Source of the DNA: Pseudoxanthomonas sp.
GTDB lineage: Bacteria > Pseudomonadota > Gammaproteobacteria > Xanthomonadales > Xanthomonadaceae
Assembly (NCBI RefSeq): GCF_002863005.1
Contig: NZ_PKDG01000047.1
Location: forward strand, 1-42,121
DNA length: 42,121 bases
Reading direction: 5' to 3'
The translations under genes and the position numbers were made by a program. A model generated the notes under the pieces. That model was not told the origin of the DNA and ran no database searches. It worked only from the letters and a program-made list of their open reading frames with translations. Of the stretch, positions 8,168 through 18,518 are shown one piece after another (positions within the stretch are counted from its first letter, which is position 1; every line of letters starts with the position of its first letter).

Positions 8168-10051
8168 TCAGATGGCCAGCGACTTCAGCTTGCGGCGGCG
8201 GCCGTAGATCAGGGTGGCCAGGCCGCGCGAGACGGTCACGGCGGTGAACACCGAGGTCAGGATGCCGATCACCATCGTGATGGCGAAGCCCTTCAGCGGG
8301 CCGGTGCCGAACGCGTACAGCGCCACGCCCGCCAGCAGCGCGGTCATGTTGGAGTCGAAGATGGTGCCCGACGCCTTGTCGTAGCCGGTGGCGATGGCGG
8401 CCAGCGGCGGCACGCCCGCCCGCAATTCTTCGCGTATGCGCTCGTTGATCAGCACGTTCGCGTCAACGGACATGCCGATGGTCAGGGCCAGGCCGGCGAA
8501 GCCGGGCAGTGTCATGGTGGCGCCGAACAGCGACATCACCGCGACCACCATCACCAGGTTGAGCAACAGCGCCACGCAGGTGATCACGCCGAACATCCGG
8601 TAGTACACCAGGAAGAACGCGAGCGCGAAGATGAAGGAGTACACCACCGCCTTGGTGCCGCGGGCCACGTTCTCGGCGCCCAGGCTGGGGCCGACCACGC
8701 GTTCCTCGATGAAGTCCATCGGCGCGGCCAGGGAACCGGCACGCAACAGCTTGGCCAGGTTGTCGGCCTCGGTCTTTTCCAGGCCGGTCGTCTGGAAGTT
8801 CTTGCCGAACACGCCGGCGATGCGGGTCGGCGCCAGGGCTTCCTCGCGCACGCGCACGCTGCGCACTTCCTTGCCGTCGACCATCGTCACCGTCGGGACG
8901 CGCTCGATGTAGACGACCGACATCAGCTTGCCGACGTTGGCGCTGGTGTAGTCGAACATCCGCTGGCCGGCGATGTTGTTGAGGGTCACGTCGACCGCGG
9001 GCAGGCCGTTGTTGTCGACGCCCACGCGGGCATTGACCATCTCGTCGCCCGAAGCGAGCACGCGCTTGTTGAGCAGCACCGGACCGGCGTTGTCGCGCAG
9101 CTGGTAGACCTTGGCTTCCGGCGGGATGCGGCCGCTGGCCACGGCGTCGGCAGCATTGCCTTCCACCACGGCGCGGAATTCCAGCGTGGCGGTCGCGCCG
9201 ATCAGGCGCTTGGCTTCGGCGGTGTCCTGCACGCCGGGCAGCTGCACGACGACGCGATCGTTGCCCTGGCGCTGGATGATGGGCTCGGCGACACCGATCT
9301 CGTTGACGCGATTGCGCAGGGTGGTGAGGTTCTGCTCGATCGCCTCGGAGGCGATCTGGTCCAGCTCCGCCTGCGGCAGTCCGATGGTGATCTGGTTGCC
9401 GCTCGCCTGATAGGTCAGGCCGGCGCCTGCCGCGAGCGTGCCGGCGTTGCCACCGCGCGCACTCAGGGTCTGCGCCAGCGCCTGCTGCGCCGCGGCCACG
9501 TCCTCGCCATCCGCGAGCGTCACGAGCAGCGTGTTGTCGGGGCGCCGCTCGACCGCCGTATAGCGGATGCGCTTGTCGCGCAGGGTGACGCGCACGTCTT
9601 CCAGATAGCCATCGATGCGCTTGTCCAGCGCAGCCTTCTGGTCGACCTGCATCACGAAGTGCACGCCGCCCTGCAGGTCAAGGCCCTGCACCATCGAACG
9701 CGCACCGAGCTTGCCCAGCCAGTCGGGCACCGTGGATGCCAGGTTCAGCGCCACCAGATAGTCTTCGCCCAGTGCCTGGCGCAGTGCGTCGTTGGCCTTG
9801 GTCTGCGCGTCCAGGCCGGGCAGGCGGACCAGCAGGGTGCCGTCGTCGACCTCGACCTGCTTGGGCTGCACGCCCGCCTGCTTCAGTGCGGTATCGACGC
9901 GGGCACGCAGCGCGTCATCGACGGCGAAGCCGCGATTGGCGGTGATCTGCACGGAGGGATCCTGGGGGTAAAGGTTGGGAAGCGCGTACAGCGCGCTCGC
10001 CAACACGACGATCAGGATCAGGACGTATTTCCAGCGAGGGAATTCAAGCAT
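8168..10051 (-). CDS. secD: Protein translocase subunit SecD
   Basis: Encodes 627 residues, close to the usual length. There is one N-terminal transmembrane helix (about 9-26, after MLEFPRWKY) and a large periplasmic region with the LDLQGGVHFVMQVD motif near residue 125. Further periplasmic P1-type sequence (VVVQLPGVQDTAEAKRLIG) follows. A C-terminal bundle of five helices starts near 465 and contains GMSVDANVLINERIREE. It is the partner of SecF in the proton-driven accessory complex of SecYEG. The order yajC-secD-secF on the minus strand is the standard one. Confidence 0.96.
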   Translation of the reverse strand: MLEFPRWKYVLILIVVLASALYALPNLYPQDPSVQITANRGFAVDDALRARVDTALKQAGVQPKQVEVDDGTLLVRLPGLDAQTKANDALRQALGEDYLVALNLASTVPDWLGKLGARSMVQGLDLQGGVHFVMQVDQKAALDKRIDGYLEDVRVTLRDKRIRYTAVERRPDNTLLVTLADGEDVAAAQQALAQTLSARGGNAGTLAAGAGLTYQASGNQITIGLPQAELDQIASEAIEQNLTTLRNRVNEIGVAEPIIQRQGNDRVVVQLPGVQDTAEAKRLIGATATLEFRAVVEGNAADAVASGRIPPEAKVYQLRDNAGPVLLNKRVLASGDEMVNARVGVDNNGLPAVDVTLNNIAGQRMFDYTSANVGKLMSVVYIERVPTVTMVDGKEVRSVRVREEALAPTRIAGVFGKNFQTTGLEKTEADNLAKLLRAGSLAAPMDFIEERVVGPSLGAENVARGTKAVVYSFIFALAFFLVYYRMFGVITCVALLLNLVMVVAVMSLFGATMTLPGFAGLALTIGMSVDANVLINERIREELRAGVPPLAAIATGYDKASGTIFDSNMTALLAGVALYAFGTGPLKGFAITMVIGILTSVFTAVTVSRGLATLIYGRRRKLKSLAI

Positions 10052-10149
10052 CGTGGCAACCCGCGCATGCCCTTCCCGGGCATGCGCTCAGCGGTGGTTC
10101 GGAACAGCGGGAATCGCGCGGGCCAGACCCGCCGGCGAGAGGAAACGGA

Positions 10150-10488
10150 TCAGGCGGACTTCAGGGTGCCCTTCGGCAGCACATTGCCGACGGCGGCCTT
10201 CTGCACGCGGACGCGCACGTTGTCGGCCACTTCCAGGGTCACGAAGTTGTCGCCGATGTCGGTGACGGTGCCTGCGATGCCACCCGAAGTGATGACTTCG
10301 TCGCCCTTGGACAGCTTGTCCAGCATGGAGCGGTGCTCCTTGGCGCGCTTCATCTGCGGGCGGATCATCAGGAAGTACATGATGGCGATCAGCGCGATCG
10401 GCATCAGCAGGCCGAAGCCGCCCATGCCCTGCTGGGCCGGGGCGGCCTGGGCGATCACGGGGGCAACGAAGAACTCAAGCAGATTCAT
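10150..10488 (-). CDS. yajC: Preprotein translocase subunit YajC
   Basis: Encodes 112 residues from the ATG at 10488 (MNLLEFFVAPVIAQ); an in-frame ATG four codons earlier (10500) is equally possible. A single transmembrane helix lies at about 24-43 (GFGLLMPIALIAIMYFLMIRP). The soluble YajC domain follows, with KGDEVITSGGIAGTVTDIGDNFVTLEV. It is the small accessory of SecDF. A 97-base gap separates it from secD, and a 280-base gap with a REP pair separates it from tgt, so it may have its own promoter. Confidence 0.94.
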   Translation of the reverse strand: MNLLEFFVAPVIAQAAPAQQGMGGFGLLMPIALIAIMYFLMIRPQMKRAKEHRSMLDKLSKGDEVITSGGIAGTVTDIGDNFVTLEVADNVRVRVQKAAVGNVLPKGTLKSA

Positions 10489-10658
10489 GGACTTGTCCAT
10501 TGGGTATGAAAAGCAGCCGGGGATTATGCCACGCGCCGGGAAGGCCCGCCCGGCCTCCCCAGTCGGCCCGGACCGGAAAAGACCGCGTCGGCGCCGGATG
10601 GTTCCCGGCCGGCGGTCCGGAAATGCACCGCAGAGGACTTCGCCTCCGCCACGAAGCC

Positions 10659-10734
10659 TGCAGGAGCGCCCCACGGGCGCGATGCCCTTCCGGACGGCCG
10701 AAGGAGATCATCGCGGGCATGGCCCGCTCCTACA
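10659..10734. repeat. REP-like pair, GGGCC/CCCGCG subtype
   Basis: Two 25-base units face each other (10659-10683 and 10710-10734), both headed TGYAGGAGCG on their own strand. Their inner stems differ (GCCCC...GGGCG against GGGCCATGCCCGCG), so this is a diverged pair of a second subtype. The 280-base gap between tgt and yajC holds this element; I see no gene there. Confidence 0.65.
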
Positions 10735-10768
10735 GAAGCCTCTGGCGGCGTGCGGCCCGGTATCCCGG

Positions 10769-12936
<2,168 letters not shown>

Positions 12937-12995
12937 GTGCGGGGCCTTGCGGGGGCGTGCATTGTACGTGACCGGCCCGCGCGGCCCGCGCCCAC

Positions 12996-13427
12996 TCAGC
13001 GCTCGAACTTGGTCGACAGCACGATGGACGAGGTGGTGCGCTCCACGCCATCCAGCGCGCCGATGCGGTCGGTCAGCACGTCCATGTCGCCCACGCTCGG
13101 CACCGCACCGATGGCGATCAGGTCGTGGCTGCCGCTGACCGAATGCAGCACGCGCAGTTCCGGCATCGCGCGCAGGGCGGCGACCACCGAGGTCATCTGC
13201 TTCGGATGCACGGCAATCATGATGTGCGCGCGCAGGTGGCTGCGGTCGTACTCGTCATGGACGCGGACGGTGTAACCGCTGATCACGCCCTCCCGTTCCA
13301 GCCGCTCGATGCGGCTCTGCACCGTGGTGCGCGACAGATTCAGCCGGCGGGCAATCTGCGCCGTGGAAGCACGCGCGTTCTCACGCAGCATTGAGAGCAG
13401 TTGCTGGTCGGCATCGGTGAGCTTCAT
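12996..13427 (-). CDS. Lrp/AsnC-family transcriptional regulator
   Basis: Encodes 143 residues. An N-terminal winged helix-turn-helix (about 5-60; [20 protein letters not shown]) is followed by an RAM/AsnC effector domain (about 65-143). Lrp/AsnC proteins bind amino acids and usually regulate neighbouring amino-acid genes. This one is divergent from a class-III aminotransferase with 118 bases between starts. A perfect palindrome and a good -35 element lie in that gap, which supports control of itself and the aminotransferase. The amino-acid ligand is unknown. Confidence 0.92.
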   Translation of the reverse strand: MKLTDADQQLLSMLRENARASTAQIARRLNLSRTTVQSRIERLEREGVISGYTVRVHDEYDRSHLRAHIMIAVHPKQMTSVVAALRAMPELRVLHSVSGSHDLIAIGAVPSVGDMDVLTDRIGALDGVERTTSSIVLSTKFER

Positions 13428-13440
13428 TGATCAGGCGCGC

Positions 13441-13492
13441 TTCGTCGAATCGACGAAATATCCTCTAAATGCGCGCAGTTCACAACTGTCAA
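13441..13492. promoter_or_regulatory. Palindromic operator candidate and lrp-side promoter
   Basis: At 13441-13457 lies a perfect 8+1+8 palindrome, TTCGTCGA-A-TCGACGAA, a plausible site for the adjacent Lrp-type dimer. On the minus strand a perfect TTGACA (-35) occupies 13492-13487. The best -10 at 17-base spacing is poor (TTTAGA at 13469-13464), so the promoter call is tentative. The area is markedly more AT-rich than its surroundings. Confidence 0.45.
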
Positions 13493-13545
13493 ATGACGAA
13501 TTATTCCCGATAATACGGGTTTGCCGCCTGCAGCCGGAGATTCCC

Positions 13546-15042
13546 ATGGCCCTCACCGATGCCCTCGCCCCCCTGCGCGCCCACACGGGCCAGCGCCTGA
13601 CCCTCGGCCTGGACGATGCCGCCATCGAACGCCTGGCCAAGGGCCATCCGGACCTGGCCGCCGTGATCGAGGCCGCCGCCGCCGAACACGCGCGCCTGAA
13701 GGACGAGTTCGCCGAGCTGTTCGACCTGGACGAAACCGAGCAGCTGCGCGCCGTGCAGGCCGGCTATGTCAACTTCTATGCCGATGACGCGATCAACCCC
13801 TACATCGCGCTGGCCGCGCGTGGTCCGTGGGTGGTCACCCTCAACGGTGCGGTGCTGTACGACGCGGGCGGCTACGGCATGCTCGGCTTCGGCCATACCC
13901 CGGCCGCGGTGATGGACGCGATGGCCCGTCCGCAGGTGATGGCCAACATCATGACCCCCAGCCTGTCGCAGCTGCGCTTCGATCGCGCCCTGCGCAACGA
14001 GATCGGCCATACCCGTGGCGGCTGCCCGTTCGCGAAGTTCCTGTGCCTCAACTCGGGTTCCGAATCCGTCGGCCTGGCCGCGCGCATCGCCGACATCAAC
14101 AGCAAGCTGATGACCGACCCGGACGGCCGCCACGCCGGCCGCACCATCAAGCGCATCGTGGTGAAGGGCAGCTTCCATGGCCGCACCGAACGCCCGGCGC
14201 TGTACTCGGATTCCTCGCGCAAGTCCTACCAGCAGCACCTGGCCAGCTACCGCGGCGAAGATTCCGTCATCGCCATCCCGCCGTACGACGTGGATGCGCT
14301 GAAGCAGGCGTTCGCCGACGCCGAGGCCAAGGGCTGGTTCGTCGAAGCCGTGTTCCTGGAGCCGGTGATGGGCGAAGGCGACCCGGGCCGTTCCGTGCCG
14401 CCGGCGTTCTACGCGGCCGCCCGCGAACTGACCCGCAGCCACGGCAGCCTGTTCCTGGTGGATTCGATCCAGGCCGGCCTGCGCGCGCATGGCGTGCTGT
14501 CCATCGTCGACTACCCGGGCTTCGAGGGCCTGGATGCGCCGGACATGGAAACCTACTCCAAGGCGCTCAACGCCGCGCAGTACCCGCTGTCGGTGCTCGC
14601 CGTGAACGAGCGCGCCGCCGGCCTGTACCGCAAGGGCGTGTACGGCAACACGATGACGACCAACCCGCGCGCGCTCGACGTGGCCTGCGCCACGCTGTCC
14701 CAGCTGACCCCGCAGGTGCGCGAGAACATCCGCAAGCGTGGCGTCGAAGCGGTGCAGAAGCTGCAGCAGCTGCAGGCGGAGCTCGGCGGCCTGATCACCA
14801 ACGTGCAGGGCACCGGCCTGCTGTTCTCGTGCGAGCTGTCGCCGGCGTTCAAGTGCTACGGCACCGGTTCGACCGAGGAATGGTTGCGCCAGCAGGGCCT
14901 GAATGTCATCCACGGCGGCGCGAACTCGCTGCGCTTCACCCCGCACTTCGCCATCGATGGCGAAGAGCTGGACCTGCTGGTCGGCATGGTAGGCAAGGCG
15001 CTGCGCGAAGGCCCGCGCATCAGCCAGGCCGCGGCGGCCTGA
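13546..15042 (+). CDS. Class-III PLP-dependent aminotransferase
   Basis: Encodes 498 residues. The ATG at 13546 has GGAGA five bases upstream. The fold-type I class-III features are present: LNSGSESVGLAARI (cofactor phosphate region), VVKGSFHGRTERP, LVDSIQAGLRAHG with the cofactor-contacting Asp, and SKALNAAQYP with the probable PLP lysine. Relatives use ornithine, lysine, 4-aminobutyrate or similar omega-amines, but nothing visible fixes the substrate. It has a roughly 80-residue N-terminal extension before the core. Adjacent Lrp-type control suggests amino-acid catabolism. A strong terminator follows at 15063. Confidence 0.85.
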   Translation: MALTDALAPLRAHTGQRLTLGLDDAAIERLAKGHPDLAAVIEAAAAEHARLKDEFAELFDLDETEQLRAVQAGYVNFYADDAINPYIALAARGPWVVTLNGAVLYDAGGYGMLGFGHTPAAVMDAMARPQVMANIMTPSLSQLRFDRALRNEIGHTRGGCPFAKFLCLNSGSESVGLAARIADINSKLMTDPDGRHAGRTIKRIVVKGSFHGRTERPALYSDSSRKSYQQHLASYRGEDSVIAIPPYDVDALKQAFADAEAKGWFVEAVFLEPVMGEGDPGRSVPPAFYAAARELTRSHGSLFLVDSIQAGLRAHGVLSIVDYPGFEGLDAPDMETYSKALNAAQYPLSVLAVNERAAGLYRKGVYGNTMTTNPRALDVACATLSQLTPQVRENIRKRGVEAVQKLQQLQAELGGLITNVQGTGLLFSCELSPAFKCYGTGSTEEWLRQQGLNVIHGGANSLRFTPHFAIDGEELDLLVGMVGKALREGPRISQAAAA

Positions 15043-15062
15043 TCGGCACGGCGGACGCGACG

Positions 15063-15090
15063 AAAAAGGCGAGCCTCGGCTCGCCTTTTT
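15063..15090. terminator. Rho-independent terminator after the aminotransferase
   Basis: Perfect 12-bp stem (AAAAAGGCGAGC / GCTCGCCTTTTT) with loop CTCG, starting 20 bases after the stop. T-runs on both strands make it potentially bidirectional, so it could also serve the pyrophosphatase transcript coming from the right. Confidence 0.9.
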
Positions 15091-15095
15091 CTTTC

Positions 15096-15158
15096 GTAGG
15101 GTGGGTCTTGGCCCACCGTTGATCGCGCATGTGGATGGTGGGCCAAGGCCCACCCTAC
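15096..15158. repeat. Inverted GTAGGGTGGG repeat pair
   Basis: Units at 15096-15117 and 15137-15158 (GTAGGGTGGGTCTTGGCCCA...) are inverse complements with one mismatch in 22. This is a different REP-type family from the GAGCGACGTCAGTCGC pairs. The right-hand unit overlaps the end of the pyrophosphatase gene and contains its TAG stop codon. Confidence 0.82.
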
Positions 15159-15769
15159 GGTTGTGCGGTGAAGCGATCCAGCGAGGCCTGGATCAGCGCC
15201 TTCGCTTCCTTCGCATCGCCATAGCCGTTGAGCTGGACCGGGTTGCGGCCCTTCGGCAGGTCCTTGTAGACACGGAAGAAGGCCTCGATGCGCTGTCGCT
15301 CGATTTCGGACAGGTCGGCGAGGTCGCGGATGCCGGCATAGGTCGGGTCGATCTTGTCCGTGGGCACGCCGATGATCTTCTCGTCGTGCTTGCCATCATC
15401 GAGCATGCGCAGCACGCCGATCGGCCGGAACTTCACCAGCACGCCCGGATGCAGGGGCTCGCGCGTCAGCACCAGCGCATCCAGCGGGTCGCCGTCGCCG
15501 GCCAGCGTGCGCGGCATCGAACCGTAGTTGGCCGGATACGCCACCGGCATCGACTGGAAACGGTCCACGAAGACCAGGCCTTCGTCGTTGATCTCGTATT
15601 TGGTGAAACTGCCCGCGGGAATCTCCACGGCCAGCAGCACCTCGCCCGGCGCGGCCTTCGGCTGCTGGGCGAGGAACGGATGACGGATGTGCGCTTCGCG
15701 GGCGAAGGCAGCACCCGCCGATACGGCGAGCACCATCGCGAGCAGCAGCGACGTCGTGCGCTTCGACAT
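15155..15769 (-). CDS. Exported family-I inorganic pyrophosphatase
   Basis: Encodes 204 residues from the ATG at 15769 (MSKRTTSLLLAMVLAVSAGA, cleavage after AFA near residue 22). A start at 15814 would only add a hydrophilic leader. The mature part has the soluble family-I active-site elements KYEIN, YPANYGSMPRT and the signature DGDPLDALVL. Pyrophosphatases of this family are normally cytoplasmic; the signal peptide predicts a periplasmic enzyme that splits pyrophosphate into phosphate. It follows the phosphatase gene by 32 bases, so it is probably the last gene of the phytase operon. Its stop codon lies in a repeat. Confidence 0.9.
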   Translation of the reverse strand: MSKRTTSLLLAMVLAVSAGAAFAREAHIRHPFLAQQPKAAPGEVLLAVEIPAGSFTKYEINDEGLVFVDRFQSMPVAYPANYGSMPRTLAGDGDPLDALVLTREPLHPGVLVKFRPIGVLRMLDDGKHDEKIIGVPTDKIDPTYAGIRDLADLSEIERQRIEAFFRVYKDLPKGRNPVQLNGYGDAKEAKALIQASLDRFTAQP

Positions 15770-15801
15770 GCGGAAAGTCCTTGGATGGTCGGAGGGAGGG
15801 G

Positions 15802-17190
15802 TCATTCCCAGCACCGGTCGGCGCGACCCTTCAGGGTCTCGGCGCGGGTGCAGGTTCGTTCCTCGATGCGACCTTCCGCATGTTCGTTAAGCTGTTTGCC
15901 CGCGGCGCCGCCATCGACAAGGTCGAATGCGTCGTAGAGACGACCGGTCGCCGTGCGCGCCTCATAGCGTAGGCGCGGGCCATCGAAGCGGAGCACCTGG
16001 AACAACTGCGTGTCTTCGGCGACAGGACGCATGGTCTTGCGCGCTTCATCCGAAAGCCGGTACTGCTTGGCGCCGGTGACCGAGACGACGAACACCGGTG
16101 TCGGTGCTTCGTTCTTCAATCGACCATAGACGTGGTCGTGTCCCTGCAGCACCAGGTCCACCTTGCGCTTGCGGATCACCGGCAGCAGGTGCTGGCGCAA
16201 CAGTACGTTGTCGCGCCCCTCGCGCGGCGAGAAGAACGGCTGATGGGTCAGCACGATGCTCCAGCGCTTGGGGTTGCTCGCCAAGACCCCATCCAGCCAT
16301 GCCGCCTGCGCCCTCGCGGTGCCGAGGTCGAGTGCGGAGGTGCCATCAATCACAACCACGCGCACATCCTGGTAATCGAACCAGTACGTGGTCCGCTTCG
16401 CCTGCGCCACGCCGTTGTCCGGCAGCGCGAACGTCACCGGCCAGTGCGCACCCAGCACACGATGTTCCTGCGGGGTGTCCTCGAATTCCTCGAAATACTC
16501 GTGATTGCCCGGCGCCGGCGCGACGACCAGCGAGGTCGGCAGCACTTCGTTGGCCTCAAACCACTCGCCCCACTCGTTGTCGTCCTCGCCGTCGCCGCCA
16601 CTGACCAGGTCGCCGGCGTACAGCGCGAGACGTGCATCCGGCGCCGCGCGCATCGCTTCGCGGACGACGCGGGTGGTGAGGCTGACGTTCTTGTTCTGGG
16701 TATCGCCGAAGTACAGCAGCGTCAGCGGCGTGCTTGCAGCTGCCGCCGTGCGCGTGTGGTGCCAGGCGCTCCAGGTGCGGTCGCCCTGCACGCGCCACGC
16801 GTACAGCGTGTCCGGCTGGAGGCCCGTGACATCCGCGCGATGGTGATGGGCTTCGCCATTCTCGGTTTTCAGCGGCGTGCTGGTCGCCGCGATGCTGCGC
16901 GGCTCACCCATGTCGGGCGAATCGCCCGCGACGACGATCTCCAGCGAGGGCGTGTCCACGCGCGCATCGGTGCGCCACGCCACCGAGAAACCCGTAGCGG
17001 CGTCCTGCGCGGGCGAGGCCACGATGCGATCCGGGAAGCCGCTCGGTGCATACCGCACGACGCCTTGCGGCACACGTATATTCGGCTCGGGCTGGCGCGC
17101 CGTCGCATCCTGCGCGAGCGATGCCGCGCAGGTCCCCAGCAACAGCGCGGCCAGCACCCACTTCATCCCCGCATCCCCTGCGTTCTTCAT
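15802..17190 (-). CDS. Purple-acid-phosphatase-like metallophosphoesterase, exported
   Basis: Encodes 462 residues from the ATG at 17190, which overlaps the phytase stop as ATGA. An alternative ATG at 17166 (MKWVLAALLLGTCAASLA) gives a tidier signal peptide. A fibronectin-like N-terminal domain typical of purple acid phosphatases (about 40-165) precedes the calcineurin-type catalytic domain. Its metal ligands appear in order as YFGDTQN, YAGDLV, APGNHEY, LTHQPFF and QGHDHVYGR. The likely role is release of phosphate from phosphomonoesters in the periplasm. Its place between a phytase and a pyrophosphatase fits sequential dephosphorylation of phytate-derived inositol phosphates. This is inference from family and context. 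Confidence 0.9.
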   Translation of the reverse strand: MKNAGDAGMKWVLAALLLGTCAASLAQDATARQPEPNIRVPQGVVRYAPSGFPDRIVASPAQDAATGFSVAWRTDARVDTPSLEIVVAGDSPDMGEPRSIAATSTPLKTENGEAHHHRADVTGLQPDTLYAWRVQGDRTWSAWHHTRTAAAASTPLTLLYFGDTQNKNVSLTTRVVREAMRAAPDARLALYAGDLVSGGDGEDDNEWGEWFEANEVLPTSLVVAPAPGNHEYFEEFEDTPQEHRVLGAHWPVTFALPDNGVAQAKRTTYWFDYQDVRVVVIDGTSALDLGTARAQAAWLDGVLASNPKRWSIVLTHQPFFSPREGRDNVLLRQHLLPVIRKRKVDLVLQGHDHVYGRLKNEAPTPVFVVSVTGAKQYRLSDEARKTMRPVAEDTQLFQVLRFDGPRLRYEARTATGRLYDAFDLVDGGAAGKQLNEHAEGRIEERTCTRAETLKGRADRCWE

Positions 17191-18350
17191 TCGACGCGGC
17201 ACTCCGGCAGCGACAGCGCCTTGGCGATGTCACGCCAGTCGAACGCCGCCACCGCCTGGTCGTCGTCGACGGCATAGAACGCACCCTGCGGGAAGCGCGC
17301 ATCGGCGCTCTGGTCCAGCCACACGCCGTCGGTGTTCGCGGTCTTGTTGCCGGCGAACGCGCCCTTGTACGCCAGCGTGATGCGCTCGAACACGTGGAAC
17401 ACGCTGCGGTCCTTGAACTGGTCGGTGGCGATCCAATAGCCAGTGCCACCCGCGCACTGCGCCAGCGCCATGCCTTCGGCCTGTGCCTTGAACAGATCCG
17501 CGCCGATGTCGCGGCCGCGGTAGGTGCCGTCGAGGCCGTACTCGCGCAGGCGCGTGCCAACGGCGACATCCTCTTCCGCGAGCAACAGGCGGTCGTTCTC
17601 CGCATCGCCGAACACGGACTCCGCGATGCGAATCGCGCCGGCCTCGCCGGTGTCGCCGAACGTGCCGGCGAGCGTGGCCTTCCAGCCGCTCTCGGCGCGC
17701 TGCAGGTGGTAACGCTTGAAGCGCTGGCCCAGTTCGGCCAGCGGCGGTGGTGCGTCCTCGTTCTGCGGCGACATGTAGTTGTCGCTGACGATCACCTCGT
17801 ACGCATCCTTCTGCGGTCGCACCCACAGGCCATACGGTTGCTTCAGGTCTTCCGCACCGAACACGAGCAGCGGCGTGAAGCCGGGCAGCTGGAAGACCTG
17901 CACACGACGGTTGTCGCGCTCGACCACCAATACCAGGTCGTCGATCACGGCGATGCCGTTCGGCCGCTGCATCTGCCCCAAAGCGCTACCCGGACCGGAA
18001 ACGGTGCGCAGCTGCTTGCCCGTGCTGCCGTCGTAGACGACCAGGCGGTGCGTGTCCTTGGCGGTGGCGATCAGCCAGCGCGTCCCATCGGGCGCCCGCC
18101 AACTGGCGGGCGAATCGACGTTCTCCGCCGGCGTCGCGGGGGTGATGAAGGCTTCCGGCACCACGACGTGGGCGGTCTTCGCCTCGCTCAGCAGCGGATC
18201 CTTCTCGACATTCTCGTCGGGCTCTTTCTCGCGCGCAGGCGCCTGTGGCACCGGGTCGGCCGCAACCGGCGCATTGGGCTTGCCGCCGCAGGCGGCCAGC
18301 AGGAGAGGGAGGGCAAGCAGGACGAGACGTGGTTTCACCGGTTTCCCCAT
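17187..18350 (-). CDS. Beta-propeller phytase, lipoprotein
   Basis: Encodes 387 residues. A type-II signal (VLLALPLLLAACGGK, lipobox LAAC, Cys near 21) predicts membrane anchoring. An acidic/proline-rich spacer (about 25-60) leads into a six-bladed beta-propeller phytase domain. Recognisable stretches are RPNGIAVIDDLVLVVERDNRR, SDNYMSP, LLLAEEDVAVGTRLREYGLDG and GTGYWIATDQ. Enzymes of this type are calcium-dependent and remove phosphates from myo-inositol hexakisphosphate. It is the first gene of the minus-strand operon and is divergent from a TonB-dependent receptor, suggesting coupled uptake and degradation of phytate. Confidence 0.9.
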   Translation of the reverse strand: MGKPVKPRLVLLALPLLLAACGGKPNAPVAADPVPQAPAREKEPDENVEKDPLLSEAKTAHVVVPEAFITPATPAENVDSPASWRAPDGTRWLIATAKDTHRLVVYDGSTGKQLRTVSGPGSALGQMQRPNGIAVIDDLVLVVERDNRRVQVFQLPGFTPLLVFGAEDLKQPYGLWVRPQKDAYEVIVSDNYMSPQNEDAPPPLAELGQRFKRYHLQRAESGWKATLAGTFGDTGEAGAIRIAESVFGDAENDRLLLAEEDVAVGTRLREYGLDGTYRGRDIGADLFKAQAEGMALAQCAGGTGYWIATDQFKDRSVFHVFERITLAYKGAFAGNKTANTDGVWLDQSADARFPQGAFYAVDDDQAVAAFDWRDIAKALSLPECRVE

Positions 18351-18518
18351 GACATGTAGGCGTCAACAAACTGCCATGTTCTACGCAGGCGTGATGACAT
18401 TTTCGTGTCAGTGCACTGCATGCGGATACCTGTCACCACACAGGAACCTGCGTGTCATGTTTCCGCCATGTGACGTGTTTACAAAGTGCCGTTTACTTTC
18501 GTCACGGGGACGACACAC
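18351..18518. promoter_or_regulatory. Divergent control region of the phytase/receptor locus
   Basis: This 168-base gap must hold promoters for both directions. It has three same-strand TGTCA pentamers at 18406, 18431 and 18453, and a TGACA-N6-TGTCA inverted pair at 18395-18410. TGTCA is the core of PhoB half-sites, and 22 bases (two 11-base units) separate the last two copies. However, no adjacent canonical repeat 11 bases apart is visible, so a Pho box is only suggested. GGGGA before 18519 is a fair ribosome site. Confidence 0.35.
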
